Shown here: positions 20,353 through 33,000 of the stretch, one piece after another
Layout of the letters: the number at the start of each line of letters is the position of its first letter
Numbering within the stretch: the stretch's first letter is position 1
Translations under genes and position numbers: made by a program
Assembly: GCA_000507305.1 (NCBI GenBank)
Contig: DF239630.1
Span: 62,001 to 126,000, forward strand
Length of the DNA: 64,000 nt
DNA from: Breviolum minutum Mf 1.05b.01
Taxonomy: Eukaryota; Sar; Dinophyceae; Suessiales; Symbiodiniaceae
Direction: 5' to 3'
Notes under the pieces: generated by a model
Databases searched by the model: none
What the model was told of the DNA's origin: nothing
What the model saw: only the letters and a program-made list of their open reading frames with translations

Positions 20353-23194
20353 ATGGATATTGTGGAAGAGTTCTTGGAACTTACCAAAAATGCAACTCGG
20401 CATTGCAATTTCTCACAAGAGTACGCTGAGAAAATTGATGTTTCAACCGAGGTAAGTATTTCAACATTGCTTGAGTTGACCCAAGTTCTTCGAAAGAGGA
20501 TACCATCCCGACATTTACCGAAGCTGGACGTGAATGAATTTATCCAATATATTCGACTCTGTGCATGGATGAAAAACACATACTTGTATACTGCCGCGCT
20601 GTTCAGGAAGAATCTTCGTGAACTTACGTCCCTTCAAATTGGGGATGAGAAGAATGGTGCTGCTAAATTTTGGCGGTGGCTCGATAATCAGAAGTGGCGC
20701 CGCATGTTGCCACATCCCAAAGAGAAGCTTGGTACATTAGTGTATCTATCGAAAGTAAACTCCAAAAACATTGGCAGTGTATTATTTGTGTTAGATCTTG
20801 AGGATCGATGTGGTTATGATGGACCAAAGCTCGGAGCAACTGTATCATATCACCAAGTGGCATATGTTTTTGCCTGCAGATGTGCTCCTTTGATTGCATT
20901 TTTTGTGACATTAAAGTATGCTGCCTTTCACATCACAACTCATGCAATCCCATGACTATGGTGCCATCAAATGTTTCAGTGCTATCTCGTAGAAAAGGTT
21001 TTACAGCATGTACGCCTATGACATCGAGCTTTTCCGTTCCAGATTTGTGGGGCCTCCTGGGGCAACTTGGTACCAACTTATCATGAACCATTACAATTGT
21101 TGTTGCGGTTGTTCAGATATGTCTTTCAAAACAGACCCACCAGGCACTTGAAAAGTTCTGGGAGAACCAAAAGAGTACTGCTTGGTTCAAAGAGCATCCG
21201 ATTCTCCACGAGGATACTGGGACGCATGGGCCAAGTTGTTTCAACAAACTGCTGTACAAGTAAATCCCAACGTGCGATTGTTTGTGAAGGTGTGTGAGTT
21301 TTTATATAACTTAGGATCTTGATCTGAGCTTTTGGATACCACTAGTTATACACGGAGATGATTGTGATGCACATCGAAGGCGATCTTTTTGTGTATGCAC
21401 TCTTTCTTCTGCACTTTCTGAAGGATCACCATTTGATTGCAAAATATTGTTGTATGCTGTTGACAACAGCCGCGCTTGCAATGAGACATTTGATACTCTC
21501 GATACCTGGGTGGTGTGGAGCCTCATTGAGCTTCAGGAAGGGAGGTTCATGACGGTTGACCCCTGGCAAAATCCAATTCAGAGACCTGGCAACAATGTAG
21601 CTGGACCATACCGAGGAGTACTTGTCAATTTGAAGGGTGATGAGAAGTGGATACAAAAGGCGATGAAGCTAAAAACGTCTTGGGTTTCTGAATACATTTG
21701 TCCTTTGTGTCGAGCTTCGAAGTCAAACGCCTTGATCTACACGAGTTTTGGAAAGTGTGCTCCTCATCGTGCTACATTATTGAATACCAGGCAATTTATT
21801 GAGGAAACTTGCAGACCTGGTGCATGGTTACGCCTACCCGGTTTTCACATCGACCTCATAACATTTGATTGGCTCCACGTTGTGGACCTTGCAATTATCC
21901 CAGAGTGTTCCGCGAGTGTAGCTTTAGCTGAGTCAATTGGTGATCTAGGCTTGAACACTTGGGAAAGATTTGAATGATGAATACTTTGTGGGGGCATTTG
22001 TTTTCCATCGTTCAGCCAAGGCATTGATTGAGCTGACAGAAAGCGATATTGTCTGGCAGGGTGCCAATGCTGATGCCCGTCTTCGCTGTGCATTTATCCA
22101 GTTCCGAGCAGCTTGCAAAGCCCATGGAGTCAGTTTCTTGGCAAAATGTGGTGTTGGGCCAAGGTTTTTTTTCAAAACACATCTGTTGCACCAACAATTT
22201 GTTTTCCTGGTAAAAGTTTTGGTGTGCTCAGGGAATCGCGGCCAAATGTTTTCTGTGTTTCTAGGCTGCATTGTTGATGAAGCTGCATGGTGTACGTATT
22301 GTTTGTTTCATGTACAATGTTGGGCCTTGCTCCGAGGAAACAACTCTACCCGTTGGGCCGAAATAATTTCCCAACTTTGGTCCAGAAACACTTTAACGGA
22401 TCAGACACTTTCTTGCAATGTCCATGTGAGCACTTTGTCAGTTGTTCAGGAGTTGACTCAAACACTGTATACTGTTGTTTACAGCTAAGGAAGCTGTTGT
22501 ATTGGCTCGATGGTTGAAGGGCATTTGCCTTTCAGTGGCAGCTGCACAACCAACAAATGAACATGCCCAGCAACTTGTCCACAGTAGTGGAATTGCAGGT
22601 GGGTCCAAGTTTGTTTCCATTAATTTTCAATCGTGGTCGAGGTTGCGGGCAGCCATATTTGTGAATCTTGTAGCAATGCGAGGGGCGATTTCCAAACGGA
22701 ACAATGATGGTCCAGTTCTTCGGGGTGAGAACTTGAAAGCCTTGCAAACGGCCAGCTACCTGTGGCATTCTGCTCACAACAGTTTCATGTTTGCAAACCT
22801 TTTTGCGTTCTTTCTCTGAAATAAAAGTTTGTGATTTTTGTGTTTGACACATCCAAGGTTTGGCGTTGGAAGCCATATCGGAAGAACGGTTGCTATGGAA
22901 AATTCGTCCGAAACATCACAAGTTTTGTGGCTGAAACAGTATTCCGTGTGAAGTAGTTCGTTAAAAGCCTTTTGCACTGTGATGACTTGATCTGTCCTAA
23001 GGCTAGAACATATCGTCTATGAATGCGCAGGACGACTATCGCCCCTCCCTGCATCAACATATGCAGACGAGGATATGGTAGGAAAAATTAAGCAGTTTGC
23101 TATCAGGAGCCACCCAGCTCGTTTAGGATACTGTATCTTACAGCGATATGCAGCATATTGCTGCTGTCGATGGCTAAGGGAAATGACGGAGTGA
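20353..23194 (+). CDS. IHGDD/DEDMVGKI family gene (dinoflagellate repeated family), multi-exon, second gene of a pair
   Basis: The start is ATG 20353; the stop is TGA 23192. Exons: 20353-20731 (RIPSRHLPKLDVNEF, GDEKNGAAKFWRWL); a piece near 20977-21069; 21117-21259 (ALEKFWENQKSTAWFKEHP); 21329-21939, with IHGDDCDAHRRRSF, a C-x2-C pair (YICPLCRASKS) and FDWLHVVDLAIIPECSASV; 22016-22128 (IVWQGANADARLRCAFIQF); small pieces to 22450; 22485-22598 (EAVVLARWLKG); about 22690-22791; 22858-22921 (ALEAISEERLLWKIRPKHH); 23002-23194 (KLEHIVYECAG, YADEDMVGKI). Junctions at 21259/21329, 21939/22016, 22791/22858 and 22921/23002 are GT-AG and in phase. I recall this order of motifs from a hugely repeated dinoflagellate protein family. 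The HGDD and D-x-x-H residues suggest, but do not prove, a nuclease- or transposase-like fold. Confidence 0.75.
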
Positions 23195-23545
23195 GTTGAT
23201 TTCATATAATATGATACTTTGCTAAGTGAAAATGTATTTTTCCAACCAGTGTTGCTTGAACCCATCACTTCCCTTGTTTCGGCTGGCGCACCTGCTTCTG
23301 ACTCAACTTGATGTCATGGTCGAAAAGGCAATGGCCAGAGGTCAGTGGTGGATGGAAATGGATGGGGAAGGACAGGAAAGAAAAAACCATGACTTGGAAT
23401 ATATCATCAAAATAACTAGTATTCATATTGAACTCATGCAACATCGGGCTGAAGTACTAAAAACAAGTAAAAGGGACTACCATAAAGAACCCCTTTTCTA
23501 TAAAAAACATGGGGGTTACAGTAAAGCACTCCTCTAAGGGTGCTG

Positions 23546-23639
23546 GTATAGGATCAATGTAGCGGCATATTTACCCACAATCACCATAGAAAATCAACCA
23601 TCCATGTACGTAAATATACCATACATTGATCCTCTGGGA
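23546..23639. repeat. MITE-like element, GGATCAATGTA copy
   Basis: Left ATAGGATCAATGTA and right TACATTGATCCTCTGGGAT pair, with the diagnostic TTTACC inner arm. The arms are less perfect than the 7.5 kb copy. The stretch 23200-24430 otherwise holds a weak plus frame (23226-23537) and TA-rich sequence with no recognised gene. Confidence 0.6.
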
Positions 23640-24430
23640 TAGTCCATTTTCCATTGCCATGCAAAATTATGTGAGGGGATCGAAATGGTTAAATAGTTTT
23701 TCGTTGTGACGTGGGTTGTTCGATGATCCACCCTGCCGTGACAGACACAAGTGATTCCAAACGTATCGTTAGTGATTACTGGTTGGAGACTCTTTCAAAC
23801 GATTGATGATTGAAGTGAACAATAGCAGCGAATTGAAGTCTGTCTCAATGTGCTCTATAAATGTCACATATAGGAATGCATGTGCACATGTATCTCTCCA
23901 TACATTCTACAGATATATCTATTATAGATTTAGTTCAGTAGTTAAATACTATAATATTATAGTATCATTTACTTAGTTTAAAAGTTTTCTTTGCATGAAT
24001 GCACGTCAACATATGTGCATAAGGCATATTCGTATGTACACATGCATATCCATGCATATATCCGACATGCATATTTTTTTGTTAAGTGTATACATCCTAC
24101 CCATATAGAATCCATGTATGGAATATTTACCTATGGGGGTTGACCTTCGAAAACTAGGGGTCATTTGGGGCTCTAGGTACCCACATTTACCATAAGAATC
24201 AACCATTCATGTAGGTATACGAGTCCCATATCAAATCAACATGGGAGTTGTGGTTCTGGCATACCAGGCTCATAGACGGATGCCAGGGTGGTGGCTGGAT
24301 TTTTTTGAGCTGAGAGCTTGGGTTTGAACATCTGAGGTGTTTTTGTGTGTGTGTGTGTTTTTTTTTCAAATGAATGGTAGAACAAAGCGCAGCAACAACA
24401 AACCAACAAAACATCAACAAAATCAATGGT

Positions 24431-24720
24431 TGTTTCCGGTTCCCCTAATAGGTGGTATCGGTGATATATAATCACCCAATTGGCAATATATACCACTGAT
24501 ATACCACTTATAGTCCTTGCCAATTGGGTGATTATATCACGAAACATTTCAGGTACCTAAAATGGAGGTACTCACCTATATTAGCTGTATATAAGGCTTA
24601 TGTAAGGGAAAACCCACCACCAAAATTGCCTTATAATGTTCAGTACCTCCTTTTTAGGTACCTGAAATTCTTGGTGATTATATATCACCGATCCCACCTA
24701 TTAGGGGAACAATCGGAAAC
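24431..24720. repeat. MITE-like element split by a nested hairpin
   Basis: Outer arms TTTCCGGTTCCCCTAATAGG and CCTATTAGGGGAACAATCGG belong to the CTGGTTCCC family; the inner CACCCAATTGGCA/TGCCAATTGGGTG pair is also present. A second hairpin (24546-24668) lies between the inner arm and the right end, doubling the element's length compared with the 3 kb copy. The element ends 27 bases before the channel S3 exon. Confidence 0.75.
24546..24668. repeat. Nested hairpin, ATTTCAGGTACCTAAAA
   Basis: ATTTCAGGTACCTAAAATGG on the left pairs with CCTTTTTAGGTACCTGAAAT on the right (near-perfect), with GAGGTACT/AGTACCTC inside. It interrupts the right half of the surrounding element, so it inserted later. 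Confidence 0.72.
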
Positions 24721-24747
24721 TCCATTGACTTGGTTTTCATTCCTCAG

Positions 24748-24810
24748 GGCCACCTCGGTTTGGGAGATATTGGCAGATGTCTTGTACAACGCCTTTCAGT
24801 CGCTTGAGAT
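24748..24810 (+). CDS. Channel exon: S3 end
   Basis: AG|G before and GAGAT|GTAAAA after. It reads ATSVWEILADVLYNAFQSLE, the S3-like helix that precedes S4 in this family. Phase 2 at its end joins the next exon as an ATG codon. Confidence 0.6.
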
Positions 24811-27800
24811 GTAAAATCAGATGTTTTGTTTTGAACGAATGGGTGGGTAGGAAAGGTCGGAATGGGAAGCCAATAGATATGGATGTTTATATTTGAATTT
24901 ATATATGGGTGTTTCCAAAAATAGGGGTACCCCAAAATGGATGGTTTATAATGGAAAACCCTATTAAAATGGATGATTTGGGGGTACCACTATTTTCGGA
25001 AACATCCATATATATGTTTGTATTTTACATACAGTAATGTTTGTCTATCCATAGGATCCAATGTATAATATATGTTCCTGCAGAAAGGGGTGGTAGAAGA
25101 AGAGTGTGCAAATTCAGGTAGATATATATATATATATATATTTATATTCATACATACAATAGATATAATATATATATTTACATTCAAATATATTTGTCTA
25201 TTTAGATACACTTTCAAAGAGCAACGAAGAACTAGCAATGAATGATGTTCCAAGATGTAAGATCTGTGTCCTGAGCAGGTGAAACCGTGTTTCCAAAAAG
25301 AAACGTTGGACATCTATTTGGCCCAAATACATGAAAACCAGTAGGGCAGCATCTTTTTGCGTTTTGCCCTGCCCTGGTTTCGGAACAGCAGTCTTTCCAA
25401 GCCATGTTATTCAGAGTGAAGAAAGCGTAGGTTTTTGACTGGTATATATATATATATATCCATATACGTATGTTTTGTTCCTTTTTCACTCATCTGATTT
25501 CCAACCGAAATGCTGCGAACCACTGCAAACTCAAGACTTTTTGATCCTCACACTTTGACAGGATCAATGTATGATATATGATATACATATATATTTATAT
25601 TTAGTTATATTTATATATATATATATACCTACATCGATTTACCGTTCAAGAACCAAAAATGTTTAAAAGATCAACCATGCCATGTAGGTAAGATATGCCA
25701 TGGATTGCATGGATTTTCGATGACCATTTCCCGCTGAGGATCGAGGGTACCAGTGGTCTGAAGGCCCTACGTATCATGCGCATCACACGTATCATGAAGG
25801 CCAGGACCGGGACACGTGGATCGGACCTCAGATTTTGAAGGTTGCTTGGTTGCCGGGACACGTGAACTTCCCGGGTGAAGCAAGCAAGCAATGCTTCATT
25901 CAGGATATGGTAACCGGTAACCCATGGTAACCCAGTTTATCCATTAACATTGGATATACATGATGTTTATTTAAAGAATCCATAGAAACAAAGGTGGAGT
26001 GACATGAGAAGAGCACTGGAGATTGACGTAACCGTTTACATGATTCTTGTTGTATGACTTAGAGCAATTGGGAAAACAGTCTCTAAGTAAAACCAGGAAC
26101 TTAGGAACGGTACGGTATACGGTATACGACGACTGTACCTTGGGCCATGCATGGATGGTTTGGGAAAGGAAGAGCCAAACATGAGCTCAAAGATGGATCT
26201 TTTTGTCCCATCCGTTTGCTTGCAAATTAGCCTTTAAATCTTTTATTTCTCGGTTTAAATGCTCTTGTTACCGTGAAAGGTACTTTTTTTTTTAACACGT
26301 GATGAACAAAACAATGGATCGACGAAAACTACTAACGAAACACAAGTGTCCCATAGCAGCCTGAGGTTTTCCTCCTGGAAACAATGACATATCCAATCCC
26401 AGCCGGCACCAACTTGAGTCGATGATTTTCCGGCCTTCCCCGTGACTGTTTGGGATATTTTTTTTTCTCGTTCCCTGCAGGGTAAACCCATTGACGCAAA
26501 GGTGACAATCCTAGGAAGAAAACACTCCCGTTAAGCACTTTTTTGACTCTCCGAGGGAATAACAAACTCATAGGGGAAATTGTTTGTTTTTTCCGGTTGA
26601 AAGTTGAGATGTTATATTGTATCAATTTAAATTGATTATATGTATAATATAATTTATATATATATATATAAAACCGTTTGGTAAACTAACATAGCCATTG
26701 GCAATTCTCGTTTTTCTTCTGAAAACACCATCAAATTAAGATAGTGGATTTTCCGTGGCTACTTAGTTGGCCGGAGTGTATTTTAAAGCAACGGTATTTT
26801 CGGTAGGTTTGCTGTCCAATTGTGGTCTTTTGTCTAACGCAACCCTTGGTACAAGCTATGGTCGTTTTAAGGAACCGGAAAGCATTCGGTTGTACTGGGC
26901 CTGCTCTTTGACAAGAAACCTGAGTGAAACGACCCGGTGAAACCAAATGGCATGCACGAAGGGTAGGTGAAACAGAATATACGTGAGATTCCAGATGTGC
27001 AGGATGAAATATTTTTATAAATTGAGTCAGACATAAAACAGCATGTAACATTTAATATGGATCTAAAATGTTTGCACAGTTTGCACATATTATGTCAGAC
27101 ATATCAAACATATTCCCGTAAGGACCCCAAATGCCCTTTTGGAAAAATGGAGCTTTTAAGGCCTATGGCGGCCTATGGTAACTTTCTTATAGCCCCTAAA
27201 ACGGAAGATACCTTTGTGGGTTCCCATGGTTCATATGGAGGTTTCCTGAAATGGTGGGTTTCCCCAACAAACCCATGGTTTTCCTACTAAAAATGATCAG
27301 CACTTGGGGTGTTTGGGGTGTTACCACCATTTAAGGAAACACCCAAAATGGATGCCGATACAACCGGCATTTTTTGCCACATGCTTGGCCTCGTCCAGAC
27401 ATCCAGCGGTCGAGGGTCGACGACTCGAGACTCGACTTCCCCCGGAAAGGTGATGCGTTTGATGCGCGTCTTTCGATTCATTATGGCCTTCCGGACACTC
27501 ATTGCCTCCATTTCGGACACGTGCCTGGGCTGCCCGTGGGGGAAAGGCATGAGGTCTATGCATCTGGCGAACGAAGAAATATATGGAATGAAGATCTCTT
27601 ACAAATCAGATTAGTTTGCAAATATTTAGTATATTTAGTTGTGTATATACATGCATATGAATATATAGGATCTGATATATATTTTTTATTTCATGTATCA
27701 TGTATCTTAACATATTTCAAAATATACAAACATCCATGAAACAGGATCTGGAGAGATTAACCTTTCCGCAGTTGAATGGTACTGTTCAACAGGCCCACCC

Positions 27801-29932
27801 TCTTCTACCTAAGAGTCAGTTGTGTTCATGTGTGTTGCGTGTTGTTTACGAAAGGATTGTAATATTTGTTTTTTTGCCGAAGTAGGTGGTTTTTCAACAC
27901 AATGGTTAAATTAGTGGCTTGAATGTTAATGCCAACATGGCACCCGAAGAGAATCCAAACTCTTCCCTAGCGTGGTATCCCTGGGCTTCCATCACCATTA
28001 AAATAATGTTTTTGTTTTTCTCAATACCCTTAAGATTAGTACGCAATGGTGCTTACATATATATATATATACCCACTGTTTTTAATGGTGGTTTTCAATC
28101 CCAGGGGTGGTACTGAAGGTTCCAATCCCTTCAGGGGATATCTGGGGAGGATAGGGACCTGGGGTGGATTCTTCGGGCTCAGTCCTGCCCTTCAGGGGGG
28201 GGGGTTCCCACAGTGAAGCCGCCGGCTATAACCTTCACCAAAAGGTTAAGGATGACCTACAAGGTGGGCCCCTACGATCGTTATAGATGGAGTTACAACC
28301 CATATAAGTAGGGTTATAACTTCTAAACCCCAGTTATTTAGTTATAAGGGCCATTTATAGGGGCTATGACCCTACTTATAGCTAGTAGGGGCCCTTGTAA
28401 TGAAGCCCCATGAATCACTGGATTTTGTCTATTTTGATTTGGTCACTGGTAGTAGACATTTTTTCATCACCCAGTGGCACTTATAGACCAAGTTAGTATA
28501 TAATATGTATATATTCTACATACATTATGATTGCCTTGATTTGCAGCATATGATGCTACAAAGCCCAGTTCTTAACAGGTTGCCAGAAAAAAAACCAAGA
28601 AAACAACGAACGAATTCACTTGCAACACTTTGGGGTCCCCAGTGTAGAAAAAGATTCCATTTTGGCTCGCTTGAGTTGGTTCACTGACATTTCCGTCCGT
28701 GTCAGTGTTACGGTCACCGAAAAAAAACGAGATTGTTGTTCTCCCTTTTGAAGAGGTTGAAAACGAGATCCTCATCAAACTGCATATAAGAGTTAAAAAA
28801 ACAGACCTTCTCAATATGATAAATATTGAGAAATCAAGTATTGTAGATAGACATTGTGTTATTCCAGATATGTTTGAAGGCTCCTGGTGTAGCAGAAGTA
28901 GGTTGTAGATGAAACTTGGTTTGGTTCTATGTTCGGATTCTGAACTGTCACGATGAAAGTGTGAAAAATTACATACTTGGATGGTTAGTTAATGGGTTAC
29001 AACCCCAATGTACCCCATATATAAGTAGGTCATAACCCATTTGCTAACCATTTCCGAACTTGCTGGGACATCCAAGTACGCAGAAAACACTCTGAACAAC
29101 AACATATTTCTGATGGACAAATTCTTGCCCATGACGGATCCATGAGACTGGTATGTTTACCTACATGGATGGTTGATTTTTGTGGGATTAATGTATATAG
29201 GTCGATATACCGTCGTCCCATATGATCCTATGGATTGTACCAGTTGAAAGTCTGATTTCACAATGCTCGCATCATTGGTGATGGTTTGAAACATGTTGAT
29301 TTCAGCTGGGTTGTTCAACCGGCACAACACTCCATCATTAAGGCTCAAGTCCCTTTTTTGGGCATTGATGTTACTGGCGGTCATTGTCTATGTCTTCGCG
29401 GTTCTTTTCACGTATTTTGTCCTCGGTGATGCTTGTGTGAACTTGTGGGTTTTTGCCGTTGTTTTTTACGACTTTTTGTCGGAGTTTCAGTAGCCATATG
29501 CTCTATGTATGGGCATTTACCTACGTTTGGCTTACATTAAAGGTAAACGTAGGTAAAGGTTCCATACATGGGGCGTTTGGGGTACTTTTCTCAGGGGTTT
29601 TGAAGTAGGGATGATGTATAATTAGCATTAATATATTCAAACATGCCACCTGTCCAAAAACCCATGGACAAATGCAGGTTTTGAGCCCTAAAAGACACCT
29701 GTTTATCATGGAAATCCTCCATATTTGTAATTTGGGGTACCTGGGGTATGTTCCTTTCGGGGTCTCTTGTAATTTTCATCATGCGGTGCAGTCGCATTTC
29801 TTCCTTTAACTACTTGGGGCAATCAAACAAACTGGATGTTTTTTTTGAGAACTTGACCGAGAACCAAGAAAGAAAGGAAACCCAAGCAAAGGTGAGATTC
29901 TATGATGATGATGATGATGATGATGATGAGGG

Positions 29933-30029
<97 letters not shown>

Positions 30030-33000
30030 GGATGATGATGATGATGATGATGATGCTACAGGTTCTTCGCATGTTTCAGGTGGATATGTGTTTTATTTGT
30101 GAGCAACCATCGCTTGATGTTTCAATTGCTATTTTGTGGTCCGGTGGTTTGGGGCTATTCAATCGGGATAACCCCGAGTTTGTTATTGCCCATCCATGTG
30201 ATAGACTGATCCCAGGACTTCATAGAAACGCCAGGTCTTCTGTGGTTAGGTTACATACGCATGATATACTCGTGCATGCAATGAATATGAGAAATTCATC
30301 GACTCTTTTCAAGGACATCCAGGACATCCACTTGCAAAAAAGGTCAACATAACATGCATCCTGTTTTCTTCAGGTATATTATGGTATATTTATATATGTT
30401 TGTATTTATATATATATCATTTATGTATATATATGTATACACATCATATGCGCAAAGTTTTTGAAATCGAAGCAAGTTAGTGTGGCCCCAATGGCCAACC
30501 TTTTCATTGGTTGTGTTGTCACCCTTGAAACAACGTGAAAACACAATCCATCTTTCAACCCAATAGTAGGGGGATGTAGGGGGTATATACGTACCTAGAA
30601 CCCACCTAAACAAGGCCCTTTTCTATCAAAACAAGGGTCATCAAAGGGTTCTAGGTAAGTAGTAATACATATAATACCACCATTTGTTTCAGGCAGTTTC
30701 CACCTGTCATTTCTTTTTCAGGTGGCAAAAAACCAACCATTCCACCTCCACCAAGGCAAGCAGTGAATGACTACATCCAAGACCCGCAACTTGGTGTTTG
30801 AAAACGGCTGGAGGTCTCCAAAACAAATGGAGCTGAATTTCATGGGGCATGGTTGGTTAAATGGCCATATGAAAAACGTTGATTTGAAAACATATTGTTG
30901 TTTTTTTTTTTGCTTGCGATTTCGAACATTGAGGTTTTTAAGTTGACGGCATCAGATCATCACTGTCTCGTCCGCTCACATTCTAATAGGATATAATAGG
31001 ACGACTTGGGTCATACTTTTCCTTGTTGGAAAGGATATAACTGTTTTTGTGTTTCCGGTTTCGTAGGTTGGCTCTCGGAAAATCATATTCAATCTACGGG
31101 ACCCCTAGCCTTGTAGTATTGACAGTACAAGTGGCACAGTCGACTGTGTTTCTATGGATGGCAGCCGCCAGTGTTTTCAAAAAACAGTAACTGGGCAACA
31201 CCCCAGCAGCATATACCTCGTCAGTCGTTTTTTGTGTGCTCATAAAATATGTATAAATTGGAACTACTCCCCACCCAGGATGCCAATCACCACCAGGATT
31301 ATTCCATTTTTAGTAGGGAATTCCCCTATTACTGGCTGCGGGAGTTTTTACCGAAGTTCCTGACCCTGGAAAAACTGGGATTTTTTCGGAAAAAAACGAG
31401 TTCAAACAAAAGCGTTTCAACAGATTGAGGTTGTCTAGGTGGTGGCAACTCAAATATTTTCTTATTTTCACCCCTAGTTGGGGAAATGATCCAAGTTGAG
31501 TAGTATTTTTCAGTTGGGTTGAAACCACCAACTAGTTGTAGTTGTTTTGTTTGCTCAAAGACAGTGTTTTAACCATAGAGGACTTCTACTTGGTTACAGG
31601 GGCGAGCTGTTAAACTTCGGGGGGGCTAGGCAAAACCAAACAAAAAAACCTATAGCTTGAGCACCAATCAACCACTTTGGATCATAGAATTGTCTCCTGC
31701 TCCAGTGTTTTGTCCTAAGAAAATCGCAAAACACAAAAGATATTCCAAAAGTCCATTTGAAACCGCAATCGGATTTCAAACCGTCTAATCCGAGAACAAG
31801 AAAAATCCAAACCCATATGTATACCATCCATGGGACTGGTATATTTACCTAGTCCCCGGAAAACCAACATGTCCCCTGAAAATCAATGGTTGGAAGATGT
31901 ATTTCCTATTGAAATAGTCCCGTCTTAGTGGACATGTTAGTTTTCGGGGGTGTACATGAATGGTTGATTTTTTATGGTTTTCATGTAGGTAAAAAAAACC
32001 CTCCGTCCCTTGCTTGGATGTCTAAGGAATTCACCTCCACTCCCTGAACGCGAACAGTTGGCTGCACAGCGTTATTATGCATCCTTGGGTGCCTTAGATT
32101 TTTAGAACCTGGTGGGGGGGGGTTGGCAGAGGGCTCAGTTTTGCATGTTTTTGTGCATTTTTTGTTGCGATATTTTTTTTGCTGAAACTAACAGTTTTTC
32201 CCTACTGAACATAGGCCTAAACGCACCAAAAGGAGACGATGTTAGTATTGCAACCATCCATTTTCAGGTCCAAGTGCGATGGCTGTTAGTTTCAGGGAGG
32301 GTAGATGTTTTGCCCAATACTGGGAAAAAATCACTTTAGATTAAAAAAGGTGATACCATGTCAAGTTTCTGGTTCCCATAAAAGGTGGTAGGTAGCATAT
32401 AACCCCCCAAAAGGCAATATATAAGTGGTATATAAGCGGTATATACTGCCAATTGGGTGATTATATATCACCGATCCCACCTATCAAGGGAACAATCGGA
32501 AACAGCTATTGATTTCAAGGTGATTTTTTGGGGATGACATCCTACCCAGTCATATTCCGGGATTATTTCATAAACCATGAAATGAGGATCCCTACTGTTG
32601 ATGGCTGAAATCCTGCACCAGTTGATATGGTAAATATCCCATTATTTACAAGGTCTTATACATCCCAGGTGGTGCAGGATTACTTCCATCAACAGTATGA
32701 ACCAACCAGTTCAGTGGCTCAGGTGATACCATGTTAAGTCTCTTCATGTCTATCGCAAATGGTGTGAGTTGGCATGAGTTGGTAGCACCCTTAAGGCGGC
32801 GTTTGGAACGGGGAAACCCCCGGGAACGGACGGCAGGGACAGTAGGTGGTAGTATTTATCATATATATATATGATAAATATATACATATAGATGATACAT
32901 ATTTGTTTAGATATGTAAATAGATATGTATATATATATTTATACATATGATATCTATTTAATATACATACTTATACGTACTCATACATATGAACAAGTAT

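Noticed and set aside
29748..30102. Poly-Asp and poly-Met frames
   Set aside because: Micro-satellite translation only.
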